DNA from: Opitutaceae bacterium TAV5
GTDB taxonomy: Bacteria; Verrucomicrobiota; Verrucomicrobiia; Opitutales; Opitutaceae
DNA length: 64,000 bases
Direction: 5' to 3'
NCBI GenBank assembly: GCA_000242935.3
Contig: CP007053.1
Coordinates: 1,860,001-1,924,000, forward strand
The position numbers and the translations under genes are program-made. The notes below the pieces were generated by a model. The model searched no databases, was not told the DNA's origin, and saw only the letters and a program-made list of their open reading frames with translations. Of this stretch, positions 45,516 to 54,536 are shown in pieces; the stretch's first letter is position 1; every line of letters starts with the position of its first letter.

Positions 45516-47642
45516 CTATTCTATGCGGACATTGTCACCGGTGAAGATGACGCGGTCCGTTGATCCATCGGGACGCGTAATGCGGAGAGCGGTGCCGGAG
45601 CCGGCGGCCGGACGTGAAAGATCGAAAGACAGGTCTCCGGGATGCGTATCGTCAGACAAAATACGATCGGGCCAGAGGATGGCGACAATGGTGCGGACAC
45701 TGCCGCTGTTGCCGGTGGTTGCGGCGGTGAAATGGCTTTGCGTAGCGATTTTCTGGCTATGCAAAAAGCCGGCGGAAGGGGGCGTAGGCCAGGTGTTTTC
45801 CACCTTGCCGTCAAGAGAGCCTTCGGGGGAGCGGAGGGCGACGAAAAGGCGGGCCTTGTTATTGGTGAGGGTGGCGGCTTGGGTGGCTTCGTCCCAGGTG
45901 ATGGGGCGTTCGGCATGGAGGAGCCATTGCACGGGAAGGGCGGCGTGCGGGGGCGCGAGGCGGACGGTGTCGCGAATGATGAAATAACGGCGGTCAACAA
46001 AGACGATGTCGCGCCGGACGGTTTCGACGAGGGGATCGGCAGAGGGGCGCTGGTCGTTGTAGGCGGCGGTGGCGTCACCGGTGGTCCGGATGAGGCGGGG
46101 CTGAGTGGTGTCGAGGCAGAGGATTTTGCCGGTGGAGGTTCTGGATTTCGGGGCCTGGCCGCGACCGCCGATGAGAAGGGCGTTTTTGGAAAGAGTGTTG
46201 CGGGTGTAGCGGTCGTGGTGAGGTGAACCGTGGTATTCGCGGTAGCCGGCGTTGACGGCGAGTTCTTCGCCATAGGCGGAGAGGATGAAGGCGTTTTGCG
46301 CGGCATGGCTGTGGCTGAAGGAACCGTAGGGGCTGGAGAGAAAAGTGAGCATGATGTCATCGTCGGGACGACCGGGGGAGGAGTGCATGACAACCCAGCC
46401 GATGTCGCGGAACCAGCGGACGGGGGGAAGCGTGGAGAGATCAGCGGGAGGAGGAAGCGGGAGCGCGGTGTCGGCGAAGGCGGAAAGGAGATGCTCCATG
46501 CCGGTGGGATAACTGCCGGCGGCGAGAGGGAACGTGGCGGGCGGGGACTGGCCGAGCGCGGCAAAAGCGGCAAGGTGACCATCGTCGAAAATGCGGGCGA
46601 GTTTTTGGAGGAAACGGACGTTTTTCCAGTCGAGGCGGACTTTGCCGTTCATGGAGATATCGCCAAAGGAAGTGGCGGGGTAGGGCTGAAGGACGCAAGC
46701 GCCGTAGTAGCCGGTTTGCCGCCAGAAGGAGCGGGGGTTGTTGCGATCCCAGGCATCGGGATGGCCGATCTGGTGGAGGGCGTCTTGAAAGCGGACGGGT
46801 TCGGAAACGACGCCGGTTTCCCAATAGCGGGGACCTTCGGACCAGCCACCGTCGTCGCCGCCCCAGGGGGGGAACTGGGTGCGATACCAGTTGAGCGCAT
46901 AGTCGAACCATTGACGGGCTTCGGGGAGGTCGTCCAGGAGCGCGAGTCCGGCGATGCCGTCCATGGATACGAAGCGCACGGGGTGGCTGCTCGGGGTGAC
47001 GGCGATGGAGTTGCGAATGGTCTTTTGGGTTTTGGTATAAACGTGGTGATGGATGGCGGCACCCCAGGCGCGGAGGGCAGGGAGGAGGGTGGCGCGTTCG
47101 TCGGGCGTGAGAGTGGAGCGAAGTTGGTCGTAAACGAAAGGGATTTTGCGCCAAAGGCGGAAGGCGGCTTCATCGTTGTAGGCGATGCCGGCGGCTCCGT
47201 CGGGCGACCAGCGGGCGGCGGCCTGGAGAGCGGCCTTGGCTTTTTCGAGGTGGGGGGCGCTGCCGGTGACGAGCCAGATGAGAGTCGCTGCCTCGGCGGT
47301 GCTGGTGATGCGGGAAGCGTCGATTTGCGCGGCGCGCCAGGCGCGGACGGCTTCGTTGGTTTTGGCCTGGGGATAGGGTTTGCCGTAGGGTTGAGGTTCC
47401 GGCGGGAGGGGGAGATTGAGGAGCGTGGCGTCGAACTCGGCGCGCATGGCGGCAAAGGAGGCGGCGCCATCGCCAGTAGTACACCAGGAGCGGAAGGCGT
47501 CGCGTTGCGCAGAGGTGACGAAGGTCCGGGGGGAGGGGGGAAGCACGGATGCGGAGACGGAAGCGAGTGGCGTGGACCGGGCGCTTTCGCCGAAGAGGAG
47601 AAGGAACAGGAGGAAGAGGAGGGGAAGGTGCCTGATTGTCAT
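45516..47642 (-). CDS. Secreted heparinase II/III-like polysaccharide lyase (cassette C)
   Basis: A 708-residue protein with signal peptide MTIRHLPLLFLLFLLLFGES. The first 380 residues are helical, like the (alpha/alpha) toroid of heparinase II/III and alginate lyases (RSTLTPDERATLLPALRAWG, PPWGGDDGGWSEGPRYWETG). The C-terminal beta domain has the family block FSHSHAAQNAFILSAYGEEL, then AVNAGYREYHG. Such enzymes cleave uronic-acid-containing polysaccharides by beta-elimination. The exact substrate is not deducible. It is 23 bases downstream of the dehydrogenase gene and forms the end of the leftward operon. Confidence 0.82.
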   Translation of the reverse strand: MTIRHLPLLFLLFLLLFGESARSTPLASVSASVLPPSPRTFVTSAQRDAFRSWCTTGDGAASFAAMRAEFDATLLNLPLPPEPQPYGKPYPQAKTNEAVRAWRAAQIDASRITSTAEAATLIWLVTGSAPHLEKAKAALQAAARWSPDGAAGIAYNDEAAFRLWRKIPFVYDQLRSTLTPDERATLLPALRAWGAAIHHHVYTKTQKTIRNSIAVTPSSHPVRFVSMDGIAGLALLDDLPEARQWFDYALNWYRTQFPPWGGDDGGWSEGPRYWETGVVSEPVRFQDALHQIGHPDAWDRNNPRSFWRQTGYYGACVLQPYPATSFGDISMNGKVRLDWKNVRFLQKLARIFDDGHLAAFAALGQSPPATFPLAAGSYPTGMEHLLSAFADTALPLPPPADLSTLPPVRWFRDIGWVVMHSSPGRPDDDIMLTFLSSPYGSFSHSHAAQNAFILSAYGEELAVNAGYREYHGSPHHDRYTRNTLSKNALLIGGRGQAPKSRTSTGKILCLDTTQPRLIRTTGDATAAYNDQRPSADPLVETVRRDIVFVDRRYFIIRDTVRLAPPHAALPVQWLLHAERPITWDEATQAATLTNNKARLFVALRSPEGSLDGKVENTWPTPPSAGFLHSQKIATQSHFTAATTGNSGSVRTIVAILWPDRILSDDTHPGDLSFDLSRPAAGSGTALRITRPDGSTDRVIFTGDNVRIE

Positions 47643-47665
47643 GATGGGCGGAGTTTCGGAAGCTG

Positions 47666-48817
47666 TCAGGTGGCGCGGTCGTAGTGTTGGAGTGTGACGA
47701 GGTTTTCCAGTGGTTTCCCGGAAAAATAGCGGACGAGGTTCTGCAAGGCAGTGGCGCCGATGCGGGGCATCATGTCGCTGGTGGGTCCGGCGATGTGCGG
47801 GGAGAGTACCGCGCCGGGCAGGGTGCGCCAGGGAGAATCGGCGGAGACAGGTTCGCTGTGCATGACGTCAAGCGCGGCATGGAGACGACCGGAGCGGACT
47901 TCGTTGTAAAGAGCGGTTTCGTCCACAAGTTGCCCGCGGGCAATGTTGACGAAGAGGGCGCCGTCGGGGAGGCGCGCAAGGGTTGCGGCGTCAACGCTGG
48001 CGCGGTTGGCGGGAGTGAGGGCTTCGCATTCGAAGAGGATTTCGTTTTCCGAAAAAAGCGCGGCAAGGGTTTTTACGGGGCGCAATCCGGCTTCGCGTAT
48101 CCTGTCTTCTGGCACGCCATCGGCATGACAGTCGATTTCGCGGCCGGTAGTGAAGGGGCTGAGGAGGGTGGCGAGCCGGCGGGCCACGGCGCCAAAGCCG
48201 TGCAGGCCGATGCGGCGTCCGAAGAGGGTGCGGGTGCGGGCGGTGGGGAGGCGGATTTTTCCGGCGGAGGCAATGCCGGCCACGCCGATCCATTCGGGGG
48301 CCCGGCGCAGGGAGGCGAGGGCCAGGAAAAGGGCATGTTCGGCGACCTGGGCGGCGACTTGCCCTCCCCAGTTGGATACAAGTCCGCCGCGTTCGATGAA
48401 GGCGCGGGAAACTTTTGCCCGCACGGAACCGGCGAGGTGACACATGTAACGGACGGGGAAACCGGGAGCGGCATCGTCGGGCAGGGGTGGCGAGCTCCAG
48501 GCGGTGACGATGACTTCGGGACGGGTGTCGCGGAGCAGGGCGAGCCAGTTGTCCGGACTGGCCTTGGCGGCGGCGGTGTCGGCAGGAGAAAGCCAGACAA
48601 GTTCGGGACTGGCCGGGTATGTGCCAAGGGGCAGGGTGATGGCGGCAGCATCGAAATCGGGAAGGAAGAGCGCACATTCCCCTTCCGTTATCGAAAAAAG
48701 GACACGCGGACCGGTTGCGGTGCGGCCGGCAGGGTGAGGCGGCGGAACCGTCAGGGAGGCGGATATTTCAGCTTCAGAAATCACGGAGAGAAAACGGGGG
48801 CTACTCGGGAGCGACAT
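47666..48817 (-). CDS. D-isomer specific 2-hydroxyacid dehydrogenase family protein
   Basis: A 383-residue NAD(P)-dependent enzyme. The Rossmann motif is GLHGFGAVARR (residues 204-214). The catalytic residues are R294 (NIARGQLVDE), E322 (LDVMHSEP) and H341 (SPHIAGPT), all intact. Family members interconvert 2-hydroxy and 2-keto acids such as phosphoglycerate or glyoxylate. Here it probably handles a sugar acid or a keto acid from the lyase product, or serves as an oxidoreductase like those of other polysaccharide loci. The start overlaps the upstream MFS gene by 17 bases, so translation is probably coupled. Confidence 0.85.
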   Translation of the reverse strand: MSLPSSPRFLSVISEAEISASLTVPPPHPAGRTATGPRVLFSITEGECALFLPDFDAAAITLPLGTYPASPELVWLSPADTAAAKASPDNWLALLRDTRPEVIVTAWSSPPLPDDAAPGFPVRYMCHLAGSVRAKVSRAFIERGGLVSNWGGQVAAQVAEHALFLALASLRRAPEWIGVAGIASAGKIRLPTARTRTLFGRRIGLHGFGAVARRLATLLSPFTTGREIDCHADGVPEDRIREAGLRPVKTLAALFSENEILFECEALTPANRASVDAATLARLPDGALFVNIARGQLVDETALYNEVRSGRLHAALDVMHSEPVSADSPWRTLPGAVLSPHIAGPTSDMMPRIGATALQNLVRYFSGKPLENLVTLQHYDRAT

Positions 48818-50201
48818 AGCCGGCAGGGCCGCCGAGTTTCATGAACCGGGTGTGGACATAAAGCCCGGCAATGAGAGCAAGCACGCCAAGGATGATGGCG
48901 ACGGTGAACGCGTGGCGGTAGGCACCACCGGTGCGGTCGATCATGAGGCCGACAAGGGGGATCAGAGTCATGTTGGCGGCGGTCGTGCAGACGCCGACCG
49001 CAGAGGCAAACTGGCCGTAGCGCGATTGCGGGAAGAGGCGCGCCTGGAGCGAGGCCGCACTCGTGAAATAACAACCGGAGATGACTCCGTGCGCCACCCA
49101 GGCCATGAGAAAAGTGCCGGCAGTATTGACATAAAACCGTCCCCAGATTGCCACGACAATATAGGCGGCAAGCGTGAGGATGGCCATACGGAGGGGATGA
49201 ATGGCATCAGCCAGCCAGCCGAGAAAAAACGACAGGGAAAAGGAAATCGTGAAAGTAAGCGCGAGGCATTTGCCATAGGTATCCATGCTGACACCGAGGC
49301 TGCGTGCATAGGGGATCGAAAAAGTGTTGATGGGGGAAAAGGTCATCACGGCCACTTTGATCAGGATAAAGAGGGCGATGTAGTAAGGGTTGGTGAAGCA
49401 CTCCTTGCAGTAGCGTTTCACTTCGCTCAAAAAACGGATGGGGCCGGCGCCGGCGATGGCCGCGGACGGGCGGGCAAGCGCGGCGGGAGCGAGAGAGGGA
49501 GGATAGTCGCCTTCCTTGACCTTGAAGCAGACGAGCATGAAGGAGGCTCCGTAAAAGGTGCCGATGATGCAGAGAATGAGCGTGAAGTGACCGGGCACCT
49601 TGCCCATGATCCAGTAGTTGAAGATAATGCCGTCAATCAGGCTGACGGCGCGGAACAGCCCGTAGAAGCGTCCGAGCAGTGGCTTTGGCACTACATCGTT
49701 GATGAGTCCGCCGAAGACGGCTTGCGAGGCGATGGTGGCAAACTCGAAGGCGCTCCAGAAGACCCCGAAGCAAACGACGCTGACAAGCATCTCGCTTTGT
49801 CCGGGAAAATGTCCGTGGACCCAACGGGCAACGATGGGAGTGAGACCGAGGCCGATCATGCCGGCGGCGGCAAAGGGAGTGGTGATGAGGAGAAACGGGA
49901 TACGACGTCCGAAGCGTCCGCGGTGGCGGTCGGATTTCACGCTGATGACGGGCGCGAGGACGACCGAGATGAGCGCGGGAAGGGAACTCATGAGGAGTCC
50001 GAAAACGAGGTTGGGGACGCTGAGGCTGTTAAGATACCATTGCGCCATCGGTCCCACGGAGCGGTCGCGCATGGACCAGGCGAAGTCACCAAAGAGGAGC
50101 CAGCAAAAGAGAATGACCACTCCACCACCCGTGTAGGCGAGGGTACCCGCGCGCCAGGTTTTCGGTTCGCGGGAGGCGGGGAGGATGACAGGTGAGTTCA
50201 A
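48801..50201 (-). CDS. MFS family transporter
   Basis: A 466-residue membrane protein with about 12 hydrophobic segments. A loop motif between helices 2 and 3 reads SDRHRGRFGRRIPFLL, which matches the sugar-cation symporter branch (G-R-R-x-P-x-x). A long cytoplasmic loop near residues 225-255 separates the halves. By context it imports the oligosaccharide or uronate made by the secreted lyase. It is upstream of the dehydrogenase gene (17-base overlap) and downstream of the PEP-CTERM gene by 148 bases. Confidence 0.85.
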   Translation of the reverse strand: MNSPVILPASREPKTWRAGTLAYTGGGVVILFCWLLFGDFAWSMRDRSVGPMAQWYLNSLSVPNLVFGLLMSSLPALISVVLAPVISVKSDRHRGRFGRRIPFLLITTPFAAAGMIGLGLTPIVARWVHGHFPGQSEMLVSVVCFGVFWSAFEFATIASQAVFGGLINDVVPKPLLGRFYGLFRAVSLIDGIIFNYWIMGKVPGHFTLILCIIGTFYGASFMLVCFKVKEGDYPPSLAPAALARPSAAIAGAGPIRFLSEVKRYCKECFTNPYYIALFILIKVAVMTFSPINTFSIPYARSLGVSMDTYGKCLALTFTISFSLSFFLGWLADAIHPLRMAILTLAAYIVVAIWGRFYVNTAGTFLMAWVAHGVISGCYFTSAASLQARLFPQSRYGQFASAVGVCTTAANMTLIPLVGLMIDRTGGAYRHAFTVAIILGVLALIAGLYVHTRFMKLGGPAGYVAPE

Positions 50202-50349
50202 GGGGAGGGTGCGTGTCGCGGAGCGGCGATCTTTTCATCGAAACCGCCAGCGGGAGCGCAGCACCGGCAGTGTGGATGAGTGACGGGGGCGCCTCGTCCG
50301 GCGCTCCGGAGAACGCCATTTCGTCGCACGCGTCTCCGCTGGCCAATTC

Positions 50350-51222
50350 TTATTTGCAACGACGGAGGACTGCGAGAGCGAAGACGATTGCGCCGGCGAA
50401 CAACGCCAGGGCCGCAGGTTCGGGAACGGCAGCGGGAGCGATGGCGGTGTTGTCGATATTAAGGTTGTCCACATAGAGACTGCCGATGAAGTTCTGCTTG
50501 GCGGTGAAATCGACGATGTTGACGTAGGTTTGTTTGTTGCCGCCGTCTGCCCGTTTTCCACCGGAACCGGCAAGCGCGGTGCCGACGAGGGAGCCGTCGA
50601 GCCACACGTCCATCTTGCCCGCGGCAAGCGAGTATTGGTCGTTGTTGCCGTAGGTGATGCCCGTCGCAGTGTAGTTAAAAACGACTGATATGCTGTGCGT
50701 TTGATCGATGGAAAAATCAGTAATCCTGGTGCTGACGTTTACATTACCATCGTTGGAAGCGGCGTAGAGGGCACCATTCTGGATGAAGAAGGCAAAGGAG
50801 GTGTGATCGTTGCCTGTGTAGCCATCATTTTGGCTGAGGATGCGAACCATCCAGCCATTGCCTGCGGCATTGGCCACGGCGGGTTGGCGGAAGTCAAAGG
50901 AGAGTGTTCCTGTATTTACTTTTCTATCACCAAACATGGTGGTCGCCGCGGCGGGGGCGGAACCAGCGATTCCGCTGACGAGGGAGAGGTATCTGTTGGT
51001 GGTAGAGGTGCCGAAATAGTCGGATGAATCGTTCTCGATGGTGATGGTCTGCCCGGTGGTGACCGTCGGGTTCTTCCAGTTGGCGTTACTGGTCTGGGAA
51101 CCGGTTGCGTAGGCGTCGAAGTTGTCGGTGAAGACGACAGTGGCGCAGGCGGATGCAGCACCGAGGAGGGAGACGAGCGTAAGGATGAGCGCGCGGGGGG
51201 AGCTTTTCATTTTCAGGTTCAT
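50350..51222 (-). CDS. PEP-CTERM protein of cassette C
   Basis: A 290-residue exported protein with signal peptide MKSSPRALILTLVSLLGAAS through ACA (starts at 51222 or 51210). The body is one beta-sandwich-like domain of about 220 residues beginning VVFTDNFDAYATGSQTSNAN, a pattern common in LamG-like PEP-CTERM proteins (D-N-F-x-x-Y). The tail is VPEP, then AALALFAGAIVFALAVL, then RRCK. The cassette C operator lies 131 bases upstream of the start. It is probably the first gene of the leftward PEP-CTERM, MFS, dehydrogenase, lyase unit. Confidence 0.85.
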   Translation of the reverse strand: MNLKMKSSPRALILTLVSLLGAASACATVVFTDNFDAYATGSQTSNANWKNPTVTTGQTITIENDSSDYFGTSTTNRYLSLVSGIAGSAPAAATTMFGDRKVNTGTLSFDFRQPAVANAAGNGWMVRILSQNDGYTGNDHTSFAFFIQNGALYAASNDGNVNVSTRITDFSIDQTHSISVVFNYTATGITYGNNDQYSLAAGKMDVWLDGSLVGTALAGSGGKRADGGNKQTYVNIVDFTAKQNFIGSLYVDNLNIDNTAIAPAAVPEPAALALFAGAIVFALAVLRRCK

Positions 51223-51352
51223 GATGCGTGTGGTGGTGAACGGGTTTTCGGGTTTGTGTGCGGGTGCTGTCGTCCGCGGAGAAACCCGCAGGGCGAAGCA
51301 ACGACGCGGGTTTATATCGTTCAGCCTTCGAAAACTCACCAGTACGGCGGCG

Positions 51353-51366
51353 CTCATACTTATGAG
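51353..51366. promoter_or_regulatory. Predicted cassette C LacI operator, site 2
   Basis: CTCATACTTATGAG is a perfect palindrome apart from its central CT, extended by one base pair on each side (G and C). It differs from site 1 by two central bases. It lies 131 bases upstream of the PEP-CTERM gene. Confidence 0.65.
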
Positions 51367-51449
51367 CCAGTGTGACGAAGTACCATCGCCTGACACGTGA
51401 TATGTCGGTTTCGATTCAGCAGACAAGACCCCATGGACCGGCAGAGGAC

Positions 51450-53492
51450 TCAGCGTTTTTCCCTCGGGGCAGCAGCCGGAACGATGAACGTGCGCATGAC
51501 GACATGCGTGGCCGGGAGATTGAGGTTCATGCCGAGCCGGGTCGGCTTGATGTCCGGATACAGGAGCATCCCCGTGACAGGCTCCACCTTGTTCTCGATC
51601 CGCAAACCCGCTTCCGCGCCTGCACTGTCCACGGTAACAGTCACATCAACTGCCGTATCCTTTTCATAAATGCAAAATTTGCCGGGTCCATTTTCCCGCC
51701 AGTCCGAAAGCGTCACCACGGCCGAGCCGTAATCGACGGGTTTCCGGAAATCAGCCTCGTCGATCACTTCCACCGAGGGGCGGACGCGGTCGAAAACAAA
51801 CGTTCACGTCAGGCGAACCATGCCGGGAATCGGGTAACCGCTGGTCAGATCCAGTTTCAGTATGTCCCGGCTGTCGGTGAAACGGGTCTCGATGATCTTG
51901 CCTTCCGAATCGGCACCGCCCTTTTGCAGGGTCTTGCCCACCCAGGGAACGGAATGCCCCCAGGAATTCATCATCATGCTTTTGAAGCGGTCAGGACCGA
52001 AGGTTTTGGTCGTGTATTGCTCCATGCCGGGATCGGCGATGAGCGGCACGCCGTTCATCGCCACAACGTAGCTGCCATTGTCGATGTGGGAATGGGGTCC
52101 GCCATTTTTCCCTCCCTTGATCGCGAGGCCGAATGCCGGCCGTCCCGGCGTAAGCGAGCGGGTGATCAACACGCTGGCGTCACGGAAGAAAAACCGTTGG
52201 TCCTCCACACGAGCTTCCTCCGGCGAGGCAGGCGAGCCCGCCGCCATTTTCCGAGCGGGCCGCGCACGGTCGACGTAATCCGGCCAGGGGAAACCGTACA
52301 CACCAAACCCGAACAGGCGGTCGCCCAGCGGATGCCCTCTGAACATGTCTCCGCCGAGCGGATTGAGGTGCGTCCAGCCCATGTACCAGCGGCGGTTGAT
52401 CAACAACATCAGCGAAGGTGGCATGCCGCTCGTGCGGGGCCTGGCATCACCAAAGGCCGGATACACGCCGGGTATGATCTCCAGACGCGGCAGGAAAAGG
52501 GCCATTTTGCGGGTGTTGGGCCCGGCATACAGATTCACGTTTCCATGGGTCGCCTGATAGAGCGTCTCCGCAACCGTGAGGTAACAGCCGAAGCCGTAGG
52601 CCCAGTAATCGATGCCTTCCGCGCAATAGCCGTCGTCGGGAAAGGCGTCGGAATAAAACGTGAGCGAATTGAGCGCAGCCTGGACGAAAAACGCGCGTTC
52701 CTGCCGCGAGTCGAGCGACGCCAGGGCGGCGCCGAGCACTCCCGAGGTGCACACCGGGTTCCAGTTCGTGTTGCCCGTCATCCACCACCAGACCGGTTTT
52801 CCCGAGCGGACGGAGGCCGCGTAGTTGGCAAAAATCCGGCGTTGCAACGAGGCCCGGATCGCCTGCCGCGTTTCAGGCCTGAGCTTGTTGCCGAGCCAGT
52901 AATCGACGGTGGCCAGGTTCCAGGCGCGGGCCGAGGAGGCCAGATCGACGATCCCTTCGTAACCGCCGTAGGGATGTTCGTCGATCTGCGTGGACACGCC
53001 CCAGGTTTTCTCGGCGAGGATGGCCTGCACTTCCGCCTCGATGAACGGCAGCCAGGCGCCGTCGTCGCGCACGCACTCGGCCACCGCAAACGCGACGAGT
53101 CGCGTGGTTCGCTGGCGGAACGGTATCTCGTAAATGTCCCGGCGCCCGGTCTTCAGCACTTGGGCGAACAACTCGTCTGTCTTCAGTTCCGGGACAGGTT
53201 CGCGGGCGAATCGGGCTGCTTCCTTGACCTGCCATTGGAAGGCGGGCTGGCGGGCCGCGTTTTCCCAGGCTCGGCGGTCGTTGATGGACGCGCCAACACC
53301 GGTCGGTTTTTCGGGAAGCCACGCTGCAATCTGGTCAATCTGCGTCTGCGTCGGGACAGGCAGCGACGCGGTGCCGCGGACAGCTGTGGAAACGATCAAT
53401 CCGAAAAATGGATACGCTGACGCCAGCAACAGCCGGCACAGGAAAAAAGGCGAAAAAGCGGGGTCTTTTATGATATTCACAGCCGGGAGCAT
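51450..53492 (-). pseudogene. Secreted heparinase II/III-like lyase interrupted by an in-frame stop
   Basis: The frame starts at 53492 (MLPAVNIIKDPAFSPFFLCR, with a signal-like hydrophobic segment), encodes about 562 residues and stops at a TGA read at 51804-51806. The same frame continues for 117 more codons (TFVFDRVRPSVEVIDEADF), ending AAAPREKR at 51450. A single change CGA to TGA, replacing arginine in VRLTRTFVF, explains it. The N-terminal toroid (YGGYEGIVDLASSARAWNLA) and the lyase block GPHSHIDNGSYVVAMNG, then VPLIADPGMEQY, are intact, so the short product lacks only the last beta strands. It follows the PEP-CTERM gene of cassette D after a terminator-like hairpin. Confidence 0.8.
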
Positions 53493-53554
53493 GGTGGGAA
53501 GAAGCCGCTGGGGAGGGCGAGAGGCAGACAGAGGGCACAGGAAAGCAAGAAAAT

Positions 53555-53582
53555 GGCGGCAGCGATCATGATCGCTGCCGCC
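53555..53582 (-). terminator. 28-base perfect palindrome, probable terminator or attenuator
   Basis: GGCGGCAGCGATC pairs perfectly with GATCGCTGCCGCC across a central AT. Read leftward it is followed by ATTTTCTTGC, so it is a plausible terminator for the PEP-CTERM gene that stops 40 bases upstream. It precedes the lyase gene start by 63 bases and may set the ratio of the two. Confidence 0.75.
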
Positions 53583-53622
53583 GGGACACAAGGGGATGTT
53601 ATCTGTGAAATGAGGATTCCGA

Positions 53623-54435
53623 CTACGCCCGGCAAAACCGGCGACGGGCGAGGCCGGCGAGCAGGAGGACCACACCGCTGGCCAGCAAGGCAACCGTGGA
53701 GGGTTCGGGGATCGATGCAGCGACGTTGGTCGTCACCTTGATGTTGTCGAGCTGGAGGCCGACGGGAGAGGTACCTCCAACCTGAAATGTCGCCTGACTC
53801 ACGAACCAGGAACCTGTGACGCTGACCGCATCACCGGATGTCGATACTTTCCCGCCATCAATGTAGATTGAGGAAACCAGACCGCTGGAGGTCATTTCCA
53901 GACGCACCGCCAGTTTATAGACGGTATCATTCTGCGAAAAAGTGAAATTTGATCCCGCACCCCATTGGCGATCATCATAAACCTTGGTCGTATCCGGAAG
54001 ATACATACCTATTTGCTGGGTGTTGGCAGTCCGAAAATATCCCTGGAAGGCCGATCCTGCCCCGTTGGTTTCCGCCGGATCCCGGTTAGTGAAACCAAGT
54101 TTGAATTCGTTGTTGGGACTGGTGAAAACAGCGTCCAGGGAAATCTCCACCCAATCACCCACGTTCTTCAGCTCAATGGTCTCGGGAAGAGCGGCGCTGT
54201 AGATATAGTTGGCCGTGGTTTCTGTACCCGTTTTGCTGCCAACCTGGTTGCCACCGGTCGTAGACCAGGGCGATGCAGCGGTTGTCGCACTGAAGTTGGG
54301 AACAGTCCATGCGGGGTCTCCCGCATCGAAACCGTATTCGATGACAGTGCGCGTGGTCTGTGCGGCGAGCGGCGTGAGCGCCAGCGGGCAGAGAGCGATA
54401 GCCAGCGCGGACAGTGTTTTGAGTTTGGTGTGCAT
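53623..54435 (-). CDS. PEP-CTERM protein of cassette D
   Basis: A 270-residue exported protein with signal peptide MHTKLKTLSALAIALCPLAL through TPLAA. The body is a single beta-rich domain (KNVGDWVEISLDAVF, NEFKLGFTNRDPAETN, VGLQLDNIKVTT), similar in layout to the other PEP-CTERM proteins here. The tail is IPEP, then STVALLASGVVLLLAGLA, then RRRFCRA. The cassette D operator lies about 110 bases upstream of the start, inside the 3' end of the LacI gene. No catalytic motif is visible. Confidence 0.85.
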   Translation of the reverse strand: MHTKLKTLSALAIALCPLALTPLAAQTTRTVIEYGFDAGDPAWTVPNFSATTAASPWSTTGGNQVGSKTGTETTANYIYSAALPETIELKNVGDWVEISLDAVFTSPNNEFKLGFTNRDPAETNGAGSAFQGYFRTANTQQIGMYLPDTTKVYDDRQWGAGSNFTFSQNDTVYKLAVRLEMTSSGLVSSIYIDGGKVSTSGDAVSVTGSWFVSQATFQVGGTSPVGLQLDNIKVTTNVAASIPEPSTVALLASGVVLLLAGLARRRFCRA

Positions 54436-54536
54436 ACAGTTTGACGGGTTTGCGGATGGGTTAACAGTTGCCGGGAACGTCGTGAACAGAGACGGCGCCC
54501 GGCACGCCAAAGCCTGCCCGGTGCTGCAAACGCCCA

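Noticed and set aside
51804-51806. TGA as a selenocysteine codon
   Set aside because: The lyase family has no selenoprotein members known to me, the position aligns with arginine rather than cysteine, and no clear SECIS-like stem follows.
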